NCBI RefSeq assembly: GCF_034006665.1
Contig: NZ_JAVESI010000014.1
Location: forward strand, 11,783-75,782
Length of the DNA stretch: 64,000 nucleotides
Source of the DNA: Trichloromonas sp034006665
GTDB taxonomy: Bacteria > Desulfobacterota > Desulfuromonadia > Desulfuromonadales > Trichloromonadaceae
Reading direction: 5' to 3'
The notes under the pieces were generated by a model. The model was not told the origin of the DNA and made no database searches. It saw only the letters and a program-made list of their open reading frames with translations. Shown here piece after piece: positions 31,678-40,754 of this stretch; position 1 is the first letter of the stretch; each line of letters begins with the position of its first letter. Both the position numbers and the translations under genes were made by a program.

Positions 31678-32583
31678 ATGATCTCGGTTCGTCGATATTT
31701 ACTGCTTTTTACGTTCTTGGTTCTGATCTTTGGTACGATCATTGGACCTTTCTCCCGACATATGGGCCAAAAGCCTTATGCTGAAAAATTGGGGCTGATT
31801 CCCAGGTCGGAAGTTCTTAAGGCCCTGTTTCCCGACTACCAGGAACTGGTTGGAACATCGATTCTGACCAAGGTTTTTCTCTATTTTGGAACGTTATCTG
31901 AAATATCGAATGTACGGAAACTAGCTCAAATCGCTGATTATCCGTCCATGTCACGAGCCGTGCATGCCGCCTTGCAGCTTGATCCCTATAATATGGACGG
32001 CTATTATTTCGGGCAGGCGATTCTTTCCTGGGATGTCGGTCAGCACCAACTGGCCAACGAACTCCTTGAATACGGCATGAAATACCGCACCTGGGACTGG
32101 CAACTACCTTTTTTTGCCGGGTTCAATTACGCTTACTTTTTAAAGGATTACGATTCAGCTGCGCGCATGTATATGCGTGCCGGCGAACTTTCAGGGGAAT
32201 CTCTCTTCACGCGATTGGCCGGACGCTATCTGCAGGAATCCGGGGAAACCCGCATCGCAATCGATTATCTTGCCTCGTTGGAAAAGGGCGCTCGGAATCC
32301 GGTGATTAAAAAGACATTCAGTGTACGTATTGCCGCATTCGAGGCCGTTTTGGCTATCGAACAAGCTCGTGATCGTTTTTCCGAAGCAGAAGGCCGGTTA
32401 CCTGACAGTATTCATGAACTGCTCAAATCCGGTTTTCTTGCCGAGATCCCTGCTGACCCCTATGGGGGCACATTCTATTTCGATGAAAGCGGGCAGGTTC
32501 GTAGTACCAGCAAGTTCAGCTTTTCTACTCAGTCTTCAAACCCTGCGTCGAATCCATCGACGGTTCCGGATTCAGCCGAGTGA
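31678..32583 (+). CDS. Membrane-anchored TPR-like protein with pseudopilin-type tail
   Basis: 301 residues. One N-terminal membrane helix (YLLLFTFLVLIFGTIIGPF) is followed by a helical region with TPR-like repeats (AVHAALQLDPYNMDGYYFGQ, QLANELLEYGMKYRTW, DSAARMYMRAGELSGE). The last 70 residues (GRLPDSIHELLKSGFLAEIP, then ADPYGGTFYFDESG) look like the calcium-loop end of GspG-type pseudopilins. I know no named family with this mix. It lies between the two ABC transporter genes and overlaps the ATPase start by four bases, so it is probably part of the same machine. Confidence 0.7.
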   Translation: MISVRRYLLLFTFLVLIFGTIIGPFSRHMGQKPYAEKLGLIPRSEVLKALFPDYQELVGTSILTKVFLYFGTLSEISNVRKLAQIADYPSMSRAVHAALQLDPYNMDGYYFGQAILSWDVGQHQLANELLEYGMKYRTWDWQLPFFAGFNYAYFLKDYDSAARMYMRAGELSGESLFTRLAGRYLQESGETRIAIDYLASLEKGARNPVIKKTFSVRIAAFEAVLAIEQARDRFSEAEGRLPDSIHELLKSGFLAEIPADPYGGTFYFDESGQVRSTSKFSFSTQSSNPASNPSTVPDSAE

Positions 32584-33518
32584 GCCAAGTGTCAATTCTT
32601 CCTATTCAAATCAGCTACCTGTCAAAAATCTATCGAGGTAAAAAGGGAAAGCGGGTGAACGCTTTGACCTCCCTTTCCCTGGAAATCAAGCCGGGTGAAG
32701 TGTTCGGTTTTCTCGGCCCGAATGGAGCGGGTAAGAGTACCACCATCAAGACATTGATGGGGCTGATCAGGCCTACAGCCGGTGATGCCCGACTTTTCGG
32801 AGTGCCGGTGGCTGACCCGGCGGCGCGCAAGCGGGTCGGTTATCTGCCCGAAAATCCGGCGTTTTACGACTTTCTCACGGCGCGGGAGTATTTGCGCTTT
32901 GTCGGTGAGGCTTTCGGCATGTCAAATGCCGCGATCCTTACCGAAAGTAACCGAGTGCTTACCCTGTTGGATTTGCAGGCCGCCGCTGATCGCCCCATGC
33001 GGGGTTACAGCAAGGGCATGGTGCAAAGGTTAGGATTGGCCCAGACCCTGCTGCATGATCCTGATCTGTACATTCTCGATGAGCCGATGAGCGGTCTTGA
33101 CCCCATTGGTCGGGCGTTGGTCAAGGAGATCATTCTCGATCTCAAGAAACGTGGGAAAACGGTCTTTTTCAGCACCCATGTTACCGCCGATGCTGAGCGG
33201 GTTTGTGACCGTATCGGAGTGATCGTCAACGGAGTGTTGCAGGAAGAACGAGTGGTCAGTGACCTGTTGCGCGAAGGGGTGGATGGCTATTTCTGCCGGT
33301 TGTGCGGTGTCGCCTTGGCGTCCGTGAGTTCGTTCGGGGCGGTTGATTGTGGCGACGGCATCGTTGAGATTTTTGTACCCCGTGACCGATTCGATGCGTT
33401 TGCCGCGCAAATGCTGGCTACCGGAGGTTCCTTCGATCTGATCGAACCGCATCGCCGTGATGTTGAGGATTATTTCCTTTCCCTGGTCCGTGATTCCAAG
33501 GGTGTTTCATGCGGTTGA
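32580..33518 (+). CDS. ABC transporter ATP-binding protein
   Basis: 312 residues from a GTG that overlaps the previous stop. Motifs: Walker A GPNGAGKST, Q-loop GYLPENPAFYD, signature GYSKGMVQRLG (SGGQ replaced by SKGM, usual for ABC-2 exporters), Walker B LYILDEPMSGLD and the H-switch STHV. The C-terminal 80 residues are a regulatory extension with a CRLCG segment. It should power the permease at 30889. It overlaps the next gene by ten bases, indicating one operon. Confidence 0.92.
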   Translation: MSQVSILPIQISYLSKIYRGKKGKRVNALTSLSLEIKPGEVFGFLGPNGAGKSTTIKTLMGLIRPTAGDARLFGVPVADPAARKRVGYLPENPAFYDFLTAREYLRFVGEAFGMSNAAILTESNRVLTLLDLQAAADRPMRGYSKGMVQRLGLAQTLLHDPDLYILDEPMSGLDPIGRALVKEIILDLKKRGKTVFFSTHVTADAERVCDRIGVIVNGVLQEERVVSDLLREGVDGYFCRLCGVALASVSSFGAVDCGDGIVEIFVPRDRFDAFAAQMLATGGSFDLIEPHRRDVEDYFLSLVRDSKGVSCG

Positions 33519-35242
33519 AGCTGTGGCATGGCCTGCTGATTACCTGCCTGTTGACGCTGCTGGTTTATTATCCGACCTTGCATGCAGGTTACAACTCGGT
33601 CGATGACCTTAAAATGATCAACGGCATCGAAAATGCCGGACCTTTCGACTTGCAGAAGCATTTTTTCCCCGATTCGAAACGCTATTATTATCGGCCGTTA
33701 AACAGTCTGACTTTTTATTTCGATCGAGATGTCTGGGGCACGCTACCCTCGTTCATGCACCTGGAAAATATTCTGCTGCACCTTGGCTGCGCCCTCTTGG
33801 TCTATGCCATTACCCGCCGCTTGACCCGTCTGTTCGACCACTCTGAAGAAATCATTCCCCTCTTTGCTGCCTTGTTTTTTGCCTTGCATCCATTGACGGC
33901 CGAATCGGTTTGCTGGATTTCCGGCCGCACCGATCCGCTGTCGGGATTGTTCATGTTGCTCGCGGTCTGGTTGACCCTGATTGGTTTGCAGTCCCGCAAT
34001 CTTCTGGCTTCGATTGGCGCGGGGGTGGCTTTGCTCTTGGCTTGTCTTGCCAAGGAGGTGGCGGTTTTTATCTTGCCGGGTCTGTTCTGGATGGTGGTGG
34101 TTTATCCCGAGCAGGGCCTTTCGTTTATAGGTCGTTTGAAGCGGCAGTGGTTCGCCTTGACGGCACCGGTGCTGGCGACGGTCGGTTATTTCGTTATTCG
34201 TCATTTGGCCATAGCTCGGGACACCGGGGTCAGTACGGCGCTTAAGGGCGTTGCCGCCGGCGATTACGATCTGTTGAATAAAATCCGCGTGGCGTTGAAG
34301 GTTTATGGCTTCTACTTCAAGAAACTGCTCATCCCTTGGCCGTTGAACTTCGGCATTATAGAAGTCTCCGGCTGGTATGTGTTGGCTGGGCTGCTGCTGG
34401 CGGGAGTGCTTTTCTGGCTGGCTGTACGGCGGCGGGTTCTGGAAGCTTTTGGCCTGATGGCTTTTTGTGTGCTGGCGCCGGCGGTTCTGGTACCCTTCGG
34501 CAAAATGGCCTGGACTCCCCTGGCCGAACGTTATCTTTATACTCCGGTGGCGCTTTTCGCGCCGATGGCGAGTATCTATCTGTTTCGCGGCCTGGCTCGA
34601 TTGCGCCCCTTGCTCCAACGGCGTGGCTCGCAAGCGTTGATTCTCCTCTTGCTGGTATTCTTCGCCTCGACCCTGCACCGTGCCTGGATCTGGCAGGACA
34701 ACGAGCGTCTGTATCGCGACACGGTGGCGAAGAGCCCTAATCTGCCGGCTGCGAAAGCGGAACTGGCCTCGGCTTTACTGCGCAAGGGGAAGATGGAGGA
34801 ATCGGAAGCGATTCTGGTTCAAATGCAGAAGGATAATCCGACGAGCGGGTATCTGGTCGACGATTTTAATCTGGCGCAACGTTATGCTGCCCGTGGTGAT
34901 CATGCCCAAGCCCGTGATCTGCTGATTATCCATCTGGACAAGAAACACAAGAAATATCATGATCTGCTTCTGGCGCTGGTCAAGATCAACGATGCCCGTC
35001 TGGGCACGGTTACCGAGCAAGAACAACGGGAAATCCAACGGGAGTCCCTTGACTGGTTGCTTGAAGCCCAGCGGGTGCGGCCGAATGCCTTTACTCGTTA
35101 CCGGATCGGCAAATACCAACTGCAGTTGGGGGATGAAGAAGCTGCGCTCGAATCATTCCGGGCGGCTTTGGAGAAAGCCCCGGCCGATGCCCATTATCTG
35201 CAAGCGGCTAAAACATTTATCAAGAAACTGGAAGGGTCATGA
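33509..35242 (+). CDS. GT-C-like polytopic membrane protein with TPR domain (TMTC/DUF1736 type)
   Basis: 577 residues. About ten membrane helices occupy the first 390. An early periplasmic loop carries a DD pair (NSVDDLKM) and YYRPLNSLTFYFD, the pattern of GT-C glycosyltransferases that use polyprenyl-phosphate sugars. A conserved HPLTAESVCWISGRTDPLS segment matches TMTC-like/DUF1736 proteins. Residues about 400-577 are TPR repeats (AKAELASALLRKGKMEESEA). It likely transfers a sugar to an exported protein or glycan on the periplasmic side. The gene is four-base coupled to a UbiA-type lipid-sugar synthase. The pilins upstream are a possible target. Confidence 0.8.
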   Translation: MRLKLWHGLLITCLLTLLVYYPTLHAGYNSVDDLKMINGIENAGPFDLQKHFFPDSKRYYYRPLNSLTFYFDRDVWGTLPSFMHLENILLHLGCALLVYAITRRLTRLFDHSEEIIPLFAALFFALHPLTAESVCWISGRTDPLSGLFMLLAVWLTLIGLQSRNLLASIGAGVALLLACLAKEVAVFILPGLFWMVVVYPEQGLSFIGRLKRQWFALTAPVLATVGYFVIRHLAIARDTGVSTALKGVAAGDYDLLNKIRVALKVYGFYFKKLLIPWPLNFGIIEVSGWYVLAGLLLAGVLFWLAVRRRVLEAFGLMAFCVLAPAVLVPFGKMAWTPLAERYLYTPVALFAPMASIYLFRGLARLRPLLQRRGSQALILLLLVFFASTLHRAWIWQDNERLYRDTVAKSPNLPAAKAELASALLRKGKMEESEAILVQMQKDNPTSGYLVDDFNLAQRYAARGDHAQARDLLIIHLDKKHKKYHDLLLALVKINDARLGTVTEQEQREIQRESLDWLLEAQRVRPNAFTRYRIGKYQLQLGDEEAALESFRAALEKAPADAHYLQAAKTFIKKLEGS

Positions 35243-36090
35243 ACCCCTGGGTTGTGCTCAAGCTGCTGCGCCCCCACCAGTGGCTGAAAAACCTCCTTCT
35301 TTTCTTCCCGCCCTTTCTGGGGGGCAGTCTTTTTTTGCCGGGGGTGTGGCAAAAGGGTCTGGCCCCCTTTGTCGCTTTTTGTCTCGCTTCTAGCGCTACC
35401 TATGTTTTCAACGATCTGCGCGACTGCGAAAGCGACCGGGTGCATCCGCGCAAGCAGCATCGGCCGTTGGCCAGTGGCGCGGTGTCGCCCTTGTTTGCTG
35501 TCGGCTTGGCCGTGGGGATGCTCGCGGTTTCGCTGGTTTTAGGCTGGGGCATCTCTTTGCCTTTTATTGGCTGGCTGCTGGCTTATCTTGGCCTGTCCTT
35601 TGCTTATTCATTTGCTTTGAAAGACCAGCCGGTTTTCGATATTTTCTGTATCGCCTCGGGTTTTGTCTTTCGCGTCTTCGCCGGTGGCGTGGCCTTCGAT
35701 GTCAAGGTTTCGGACTGGCTCTTTCTCACGGTCTTGCTGTTGGCGATCTTTCTCAGTTGCGGCAAGCGGTTGAGCGAGAAGCAACTCCTCGGCGAGGCGT
35801 CCGCCGACCATCGCAAGGTGCTGGAAGGGTATCCCCCAGGAACGCTGGAAGGGTACATGTACATTTCCGGCGCGGCGGTGCTGGTAACCTACACCCTGTA
35901 CGTCATCACCAATCATCGCTTGGTCTATACCGTGCCGCTCTGTTGTTTAGGTCTGTTTCGTTACCTGCTCATCGTCAAACGCGGCCAGAGTGGCGATCCC
36001 ACCGAATCGCTTCTGAAAGACCCCGTGATGTTTCTGGTGGGGTTGGTGTGGTCGATCCTGGTGGGTTACTGGATTTATTTGGGGTATTAA
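35239..36090 (+). CDS. UbiA-family decaprenyl-phosphate phosphoribosyltransferase-like
   Basis: 283 residues with eight or nine membrane helices. The N-terminal RPHQWLKNLLLFFPP and the catalytic NDLRDCESDRVHPRKQHRP with two Asp-rich positions are typical of DPPR synthase, not of quinone prenyltransferases. That enzyme joins phosphoribosyl pyrophosphate to a polyprenyl phosphate, giving a lipid-linked ribofuranose (the precursor of arabinofuranose in mycobacteria). It overlaps the GT-C gene by four bases. No DprE1/DprE2 epimerase genes are in the window, so ribofuranose is as likely as arabinofuranose. The IS4-type element begins right after its stop. Confidence 0.85.
   Translation: MNPWVVLKLLRPHQWLKNLLLFFPPFLGGSLFLPGVWQKGLAPFVAFCLASSATYVFNDLRDCESDRVHPRKQHRPLASGAVSPLFAVGLAVGMLAVSLVLGWGISLPFIGWLLAYLGLSFAYSFALKDQPVFDIFCIASGFVFRVFAGGVAFDVKVSDWLFLTVLLLAIFLSCGKRLSEKQLLGEASADHRKVLEGYPPGTLEGYMYISGAAVLVTYTLYVITNHRLVYTVPLCCLGLFRYLLIVKRGQSGDPTESLLKDPVMFLVGLVWSILVGYWIYLGY
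36084..36090. repeat. Target-site duplication, left copy
   Basis: GTATTAA directly before the left inverted repeat of the IS4-type element; it contains the stop codon of the UbiA gene. Confidence 0.9.
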
Positions 36091-37641
36091 CTCAACTTTC
36101 GCAGCAGCATGACAGGGCCTAAAGTCTTGAAATCAAATTGATCTTTCAAAAGACATGGGCCGGAAGTAGCGTTGCTCGTCGCAACAAGGCCGGTATCTGG
36201 GCCATGAAGTCCTCCAGCATCCCCCTTAGCGGGGCGGTCGTGAGTTCGGCGAAGGCCTTCAATCCCTGCTCCTGATGGCTCAAGAGCAGTCGGAGTGCTT
36301 CGGCAAAACTGACCTGCCTCAACTCATCGCATCCGGCATGAAACAAGGTTCCCAGGGTGCGCGGATCGTTGTGCGTGCGCCGGGCAACCTCCAGCATGAT
36401 ATAGCGGGAGAAAACAATCGTCGTATGGGCGACCAGCGCATCGTAGCTGCGGCTCTGAAATCCCTTGGCTAACCGCAGATAGCTCTTGGTAATTTTGAAA
36501 AACACCTCGATGTCCCAGCGCCGCGTGTAGAGCTTGGCGATCTCTTCGTCGGCAAGGTTGACATCGGTGGACAGCAATGCCAGCCACTTTCTGGTACTGC
36601 GATTTCGGACGAAGACGATTTTGGCCATGACGGCCTTCCCCTGGTCATCCGTGCCCAGCTCAACAAGAACCGAGGCCAGAATCTTCGCCCGGCCGCTACG
36701 CTTGCGGACGCTCTTGTACAGATCGCCGAGGGTGAGGTCGACCCCCTGATAGCCGTAGGTGATGGTCTTCATGGCCTTGAGCATGCAGATAACCTGCTGC
36801 TTTTGTTGGAGCAGCCCGAGGATCGTTGCCGGGAAGGCGAACCAACTGTCGAAGAGCAAGTAATCGGCGGTGATACCGCTATGGCGGGCTTGCATCACCA
36901 GGTCCTTGAGCGCTTCCGGAGCCTTGCGCAGACTCTCGGCCCGGCGCTTGAAACCGTTGGTCCGTTTGTCGATCTCGGCCATCGGCATCAGGCGATTTTT
37001 CTCCTTGGCGGAGCTCAGCAGGCTGAACGATACCGGCACACAGGTGGAGCCATCGGACCAGCCCAGCGTCAGCAACCGGAACCCGCGGTAGTAGCGATTC
37101 TCGTTATGATCGTGGACACGGGCCAGAAGCTCCACTTTTTTGCTGCGGTTGCGGTTTTAGAGCGAGTCATCGACGATGAAAACCTTCGGCGTCTGCTCCG
37201 ACGTCAGCGGCAGAATCTGCTTGCGGATCACTGCGGCGCTCAACAAATGCAGGAACTTGCGCCAGTTGGCGTTGACCGAATTGAGAAATCGGTACACGGT
37301 GTCCTTGCCGATTTCGTCCCCGGCAGGATCGGCCTGCAAATAGCGGAACAGATTCTTGCCGGTGAAAACCAGGCAGAAGATAAACCGCATCACCGCGACG
37401 GGTGCAATTCCGCACTGCTTGGCCATGTTGCTTTGCTTCAAGAGTAAAGCGACACGCTGATGGTCAAAAAACGAATTAATTTGGTTCTGACATGAAACAG
37501 TCTCTGCTACACTCTGATCCAAAGCGTCATCTCCTGAGGGTAGATTGGTTGTTTGGCGACAACCCATTCTATTACAGTTGATGGCGCTTTTGTTCAATTA
37601 TTTCATATATTTATTTGTTGTGGGTGCCTGCGAAAGTTGAG
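36091..37641. mobile_element. IS4-family insertion sequence, 1551 bp
   Basis: Perfect 14-bp terminal inverted repeats CTCAACTTTCGCAG (36091-36104) and CTGCGAAAGTTGAG (37628-37641) are flanked by the 7-bp duplication GTATTAA. The single transposase gene is read leftward and is interrupted by a stop codon. The element lies precisely between the UbiA stop and the wzm start. Confidence 0.92.
36146..37597 (-). pseudogene. IS4-family DDE transposase, interrupted by an in-frame stop
   Basis: One 484-codon frame with a TAA at 37157-37159, directly after the first catalytic Asp block (VFIVDDSL). The second acidic block (LLFDSWFAFP) and the YREK signature (YTRRWDIEVFFKITKSYL) follow in the same frame, so a single nonsense change has split the gene into 146 and about 330 residues. 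Neither part carries the whole triad. A GTG at 37135 could restart translation of the second part. Unless readthrough occurs the element cannot move by itself. Confidence 0.88.
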
Positions 37642-37648
37642 GTATTAA
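37642..37648. repeat. Target-site duplication, right copy
   Basis: GTATTAA directly after the right inverted repeat and one base before the wzm start codon. Confidence 0.9.
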
Positions 37649-37649
37649 T

Positions 37650-38480
37650 ATGGAACCAGAGTTCGATCTAATTATCGAGCCAGGAGGAGGGATCGGTAGT
37701 TATTGGCGGGATTTGTGGCGTTATCGCGAGCTTTTCTTTTTTATGGCGTGGCGAGATATCCTTGTACGTTACAAACAGACAGTGATTGGAGTGGCCTGGA
37801 GCGTTATCCGCCCCTTGATGATCCTTGTTGTCTTTACTGTAATTTTCGGTAAGATTGCCCGTTTTCCTGTGGAAGGGAATGCTCCCTATCCGGTGATGGT
37901 CCTTGCCGCTCTTCTGCCGTGGCAACTCTTTTCAAATTCTCTTTCTGAAAGCAGCAATTCTCTCATCCTTAACGCCAATATGATTTCTAAAGTTTACTTT
38001 CCTCGTTTGATAATCCCGGCAAGCGCGGTGATCGTTAGTCTGGTTGACTTTTTAATCTCCTTTTCTCTTCTTGTCGGAGTCATGCTCTGGTACCGGTTTG
38101 TGCCTGGTTGGCATATCTTGACCTTGCCACTGTTTCTCCTTCTTGCCTTGATTACAGCATTGGGGGGTGGTTTGTGGATGTCTGCCCTCAATGTTAAGTA
38201 TCGAGATTTTCGTTATATTATTCCCTTTATTGTTCAGTTTGGTCTGTATATTTCTCCCGTTGGTTTTAGCAGTGGAGTTGTCCCGGACCAGTGGCGTCTT
38301 CTTTATTCGATCAATCCAATGGTCGGTGTTATCGATGGTTTCCGCTGGGCCATTCTGGGCGGCGGTGTTGTTTTTTACTGGCCAGGTTTTTTTCTCTCAC
38401 TCGCACTATGCCTAACCCTCTTTTTGTCGGGACTGGCTTTCTTCCGTCGGTCCGAGCAGCAATTCGCGGACGTGATTTGA
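37650..38480 (+). CDS. wzm: Wzm-type polysaccharide ABC exporter permease
   Basis: 276 residues with six membrane helices in the ABC-2 polysaccharide-export pattern. It has an amphipathic N-terminus (YWRDLWRYRELFFFMAWRDI), KQTVIGVAWSVIRPLMILVV, and the PRLIIPASAVIVSLVDF loop. It moves finished O-antigen or capsule-like chains, linked to polyprenyl diphosphate, across the inner membrane with Wzt. Its ATG begins one base after the IS4-type target duplication. Before insertion the start would have followed the UbiA stop by one base, so it has probably been cut off from its old promoter. It is ten bases from wzt. Confidence 0.92.
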   Translation: MEPEFDLIIEPGGGIGSYWRDLWRYRELFFFMAWRDILVRYKQTVIGVAWSVIRPLMILVVFTVIFGKIARFPVEGNAPYPVMVLAALLPWQLFSNSLSESSNSLILNANMISKVYFPRLIIPASAVIVSLVDFLISFSLLVGVMLWYRFVPGWHILTLPLFLLLALITALGGGLWMSALNVKYRDFRYIIPFIVQFGLYISPVGFSSGVVPDQWRLLYSINPMVGVIDGFRWAILGGGVVFYWPGFFLSLALCLTLFLSGLAFFRRSEQQFADVI

Positions 38481-38490
38481 GGAGAGTGCT

Positions 38491-39765
38491 TTGAGTAGTG
38501 TTATCAAGGTTGAAAATCTCGGGAAAAGGTACATCCTGAACCATCGGGAGAAGAGTCGGTTTCCGACGCTGCGCGATGAGATTGTCCAGAAGGCCCAGGG
38601 CGTGGGCCGCCGTCTTCTTCATCCCTTGCGCACAAGCTCCGTGCCATTGGAGGGGGCTGCCGGGATGGAGGAGTTCTGGGCGCTCAAGGATGTCTCTTTT
38701 GAGGTTAAGCAGGGAGACCGCGTTGGCATCATCGGTCGCAACGGCGCCGGAAAGTCGACCCTCCTTAAGATCCTTTCCCGGATCACCGAGCCGACCACAG
38801 GCAGGGTGTCGATAAAGGGGAGAGTGGCAAGTTTACTTGAGGTAGGGACGGGGTTCCATCCGGAATTGACCGGGCGGGAAAATATTTATCTCAATGGCGC
38901 CATTCTGGGTATGGGGAAGTTCGAAATCCGGCGAAAATTCGATGAGATAGTTGATTTTTCCGAGGTGGAAAAGTTTCTCGATACGCCGGTGAAGAGGTAT
39001 TCCTCGGGGATGTATGTGCGACTGGCGTTTGCCGTGGCGGCACATCTTGAGCCTGAGATCCTGATTATCGACGAAGTGCTGGCGGTTGGTGATGCCCAAT
39101 TTCAGCAAAAATGCTTGGGGAAGATGGAAGAGGTAGGAAAAGCGGACCGCACTGTTCTGTTTGTTAGCCATAACATGGCGGCAATCCGTGCCCTTTGCAC
39201 GCGTGTTGCCCTCTTTGAAAAGGGGCAGGTAATCGGCCAAGGCGATGCAGAGCATTTCATCAGGGACTATTTAGCCGGTGCCGATTCGACCACTGCTCTG
39301 TGGACCAGAGATAACAGTATTTCTCGACCGGATGGAATATGTTTCACGGCAGCCCGGATCGAAACCCTCGATGGGGATTTATGCTCCAGTGTTTCATTGA
39401 CAAGTTCATTCCGATTGATCATCAAGACGTGCTCTACATCTGACGTTATTGGGGCACAGATAGCCGTCCGGGTTACAAACCAGGAAGGTGTTCCTGTCTT
39501 CACCACTACCAACTGTGACCAGTATGGATCTCTTCAAACGATGAGGAAGGGAGAGCACACATTTATAGTTATAATGCCGGGGAACCTGCTCACTCCAGGA
39601 CGGTATTCTCTCATCATCGCAGCAATTATTCCAGGGGTGAAGCGATTCGATGTCCTTGAAGACAATCTTAGCTTTTGTGTCGAAGATTATGGTGCGCATA
39701 CGGCTTTGATGAAAGACGGCCGGCTTGGGGTCGTCAGTCCCCTGTTGAAATGGGAATGGGATTGA
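38491..39765 (+). CDS. wzt: Wzt-type polysaccharide ABC exporter ATPase with carbohydrate-binding domain
   Basis: 424 residues. The N-terminal ATPase has Walker A GRNGAGKST, signature YSSGMYVRLAFA and Walker B LIIDEVLAVGD. From about residue 260 a beta-sandwich domain (SSFRLIIKTCSTSD, YSLIIAAIIPGVKRFD) resembles the Wzt C-terminal domain that reads the modified non-reducing end of the glycan before export. Its presence suggests a chain-terminating modification, perhaps by the FkbM methyltransferase that begins one base after its stop. It works with Wzm. Confidence 0.93.
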   Translation: MSSVIKVENLGKRYILNHREKSRFPTLRDEIVQKAQGVGRRLLHPLRTSSVPLEGAAGMEEFWALKDVSFEVKQGDRVGIIGRNGAGKSTLLKILSRITEPTTGRVSIKGRVASLLEVGTGFHPELTGRENIYLNGAILGMGKFEIRRKFDEIVDFSEVEKFLDTPVKRYSSGMYVRLAFAVAAHLEPEILIIDEVLAVGDAQFQQKCLGKMEEVGKADRTVLFVSHNMAAIRALCTRVALFEKGQVIGQGDAEHFIRDYLAGADSTTALWTRDNSISRPDGICFTAARIETLDGDLCSSVSLTSSFRLIIKTCSTSDVIGAQIAVRVTNQEGVPVFTTTNCDQYGSLQTMRKGEHTFIVIMPGNLLTPGRYSLIIAAIIPGVKRFDVLEDNLSFCVEDYGAHTALMKDGRLGVVSPLLKWEWD

Positions 39766-39766
39766 A

Positions 39767-40723
39767 ATGCAAAACATGGTGGCTCTGGGTCGACTGGCAT
39801 CAGTGACTTACCAGTTTCTGGTATGCACTGCAAGACTTGCAAACAACAAGCGATGGTCTAGATATTGGAAGAAAGTATGGCATTTTTGCTGCCAATATTT
39901 CCATGGGTTGGTCGTGACTACGATTCACGGTAAATCAGTCGTGGTGAATTTTGGGTTCACTTATCCTGTCTTTGCGCGGCGGTTTCCGCTTTTGAATGCT
40001 CCCCTTGTTGAACTTGCCTATCAATTGCGGGAGTCAAAAGGACGACCGATATTTTTCGTTGATGTCGGCGCAGCAGTCGGTGATACAGTGCTTTTACTAT
40101 ACGCAAATATCCCAGATGGATTTTCCGGATTTGTCTGTATTGACGGGGATCCTGAATTCTTTTTCTGCTTGGGAAAAAACCTTGGCCACTTGCCGGGAGG
40201 GCGCTTGGTCCATTGCCTTTTATCAGACAGTGAAAACGAGGTCGCAGGGTTGATTAGGACACATTCGGGCACGGCCAGCGCCCAGGGCAATGCCAAGAGC
40301 AAGCCGATGACTTTGTCTTCCATTGTGTCTGAGGAAGTCGATTTGCTGAAAGTTGATGTCGACGGCTTTGATGGACGAGTGATTTTGGGAGCGCTAGCTT
40401 TACTAAGACGCTGTCGCCCCACTGTTATTTTCGAGTGGCACCCCATACTTTGTCGTCAAACGTCCAACAGCTGGAATGATCATTTCGCTGCGCTCGTCGC
40501 AGAAGGCTATAATACGTTCTTGTGGTTCACAAAATATGGTAATTTCAGTCATTACATGTTCGGATACTCTCAACGCGAAGTCGATGCAATGGCTGAATAT
40601 TGCCTTGCCGATATTTCTCTCGATTGGCATTACGACGTTATTGCCCTTCACGATTCGAGCGATATTTCACTCGTGGAACTGGCAAAACTCGACTTCGCCT
40701 CAAAGCGCCCTTCGAAGTGGTAG
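39767..40723 (+). CDS. FkbM-family methyltransferase
   Basis: 318 residues. The SAM-binding motif I is FVDVGAAVGDT; the FkbM block LLKVDVDGFDG and the following FEWHP are typical. FkbM enzymes methylate sugar hydroxyls, and in ABC-dependent glycan pathways methylation can cap the chain. It begins one base after wzt, so it is probably cotranscribed. Specificity cannot be read. Codon use is less GC-rich than in the first 30 kb, as in the following genes. Confidence 0.85.
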   Translation: MQNMVALGRLASVTYQFLVCTARLANNKRWSRYWKKVWHFCCQYFHGLVVTTIHGKSVVVNFGFTYPVFARRFPLLNAPLVELAYQLRESKGRPIFFVDVGAAVGDTVLLLYANIPDGFSGFVCIDGDPEFFFCLGKNLGHLPGGRLVHCLLSDSENEVAGLIRTHSGTASAQGNAKSKPMTLSSIVSEEVDLLKVDVDGFDGRVILGALALLRRCRPTVIFEWHPILCRQTSNSWNDHFAALVAEGYNTFLWFTKYGNFSHYMFGYSQREVDAMAEYCLADISLDWHYDVIALHDSSDISLVELAKLDFASKRPSKW

Positions 40724-40754
40724 TGATGTTTCTGAAGAAAGTTAACCACTAATC

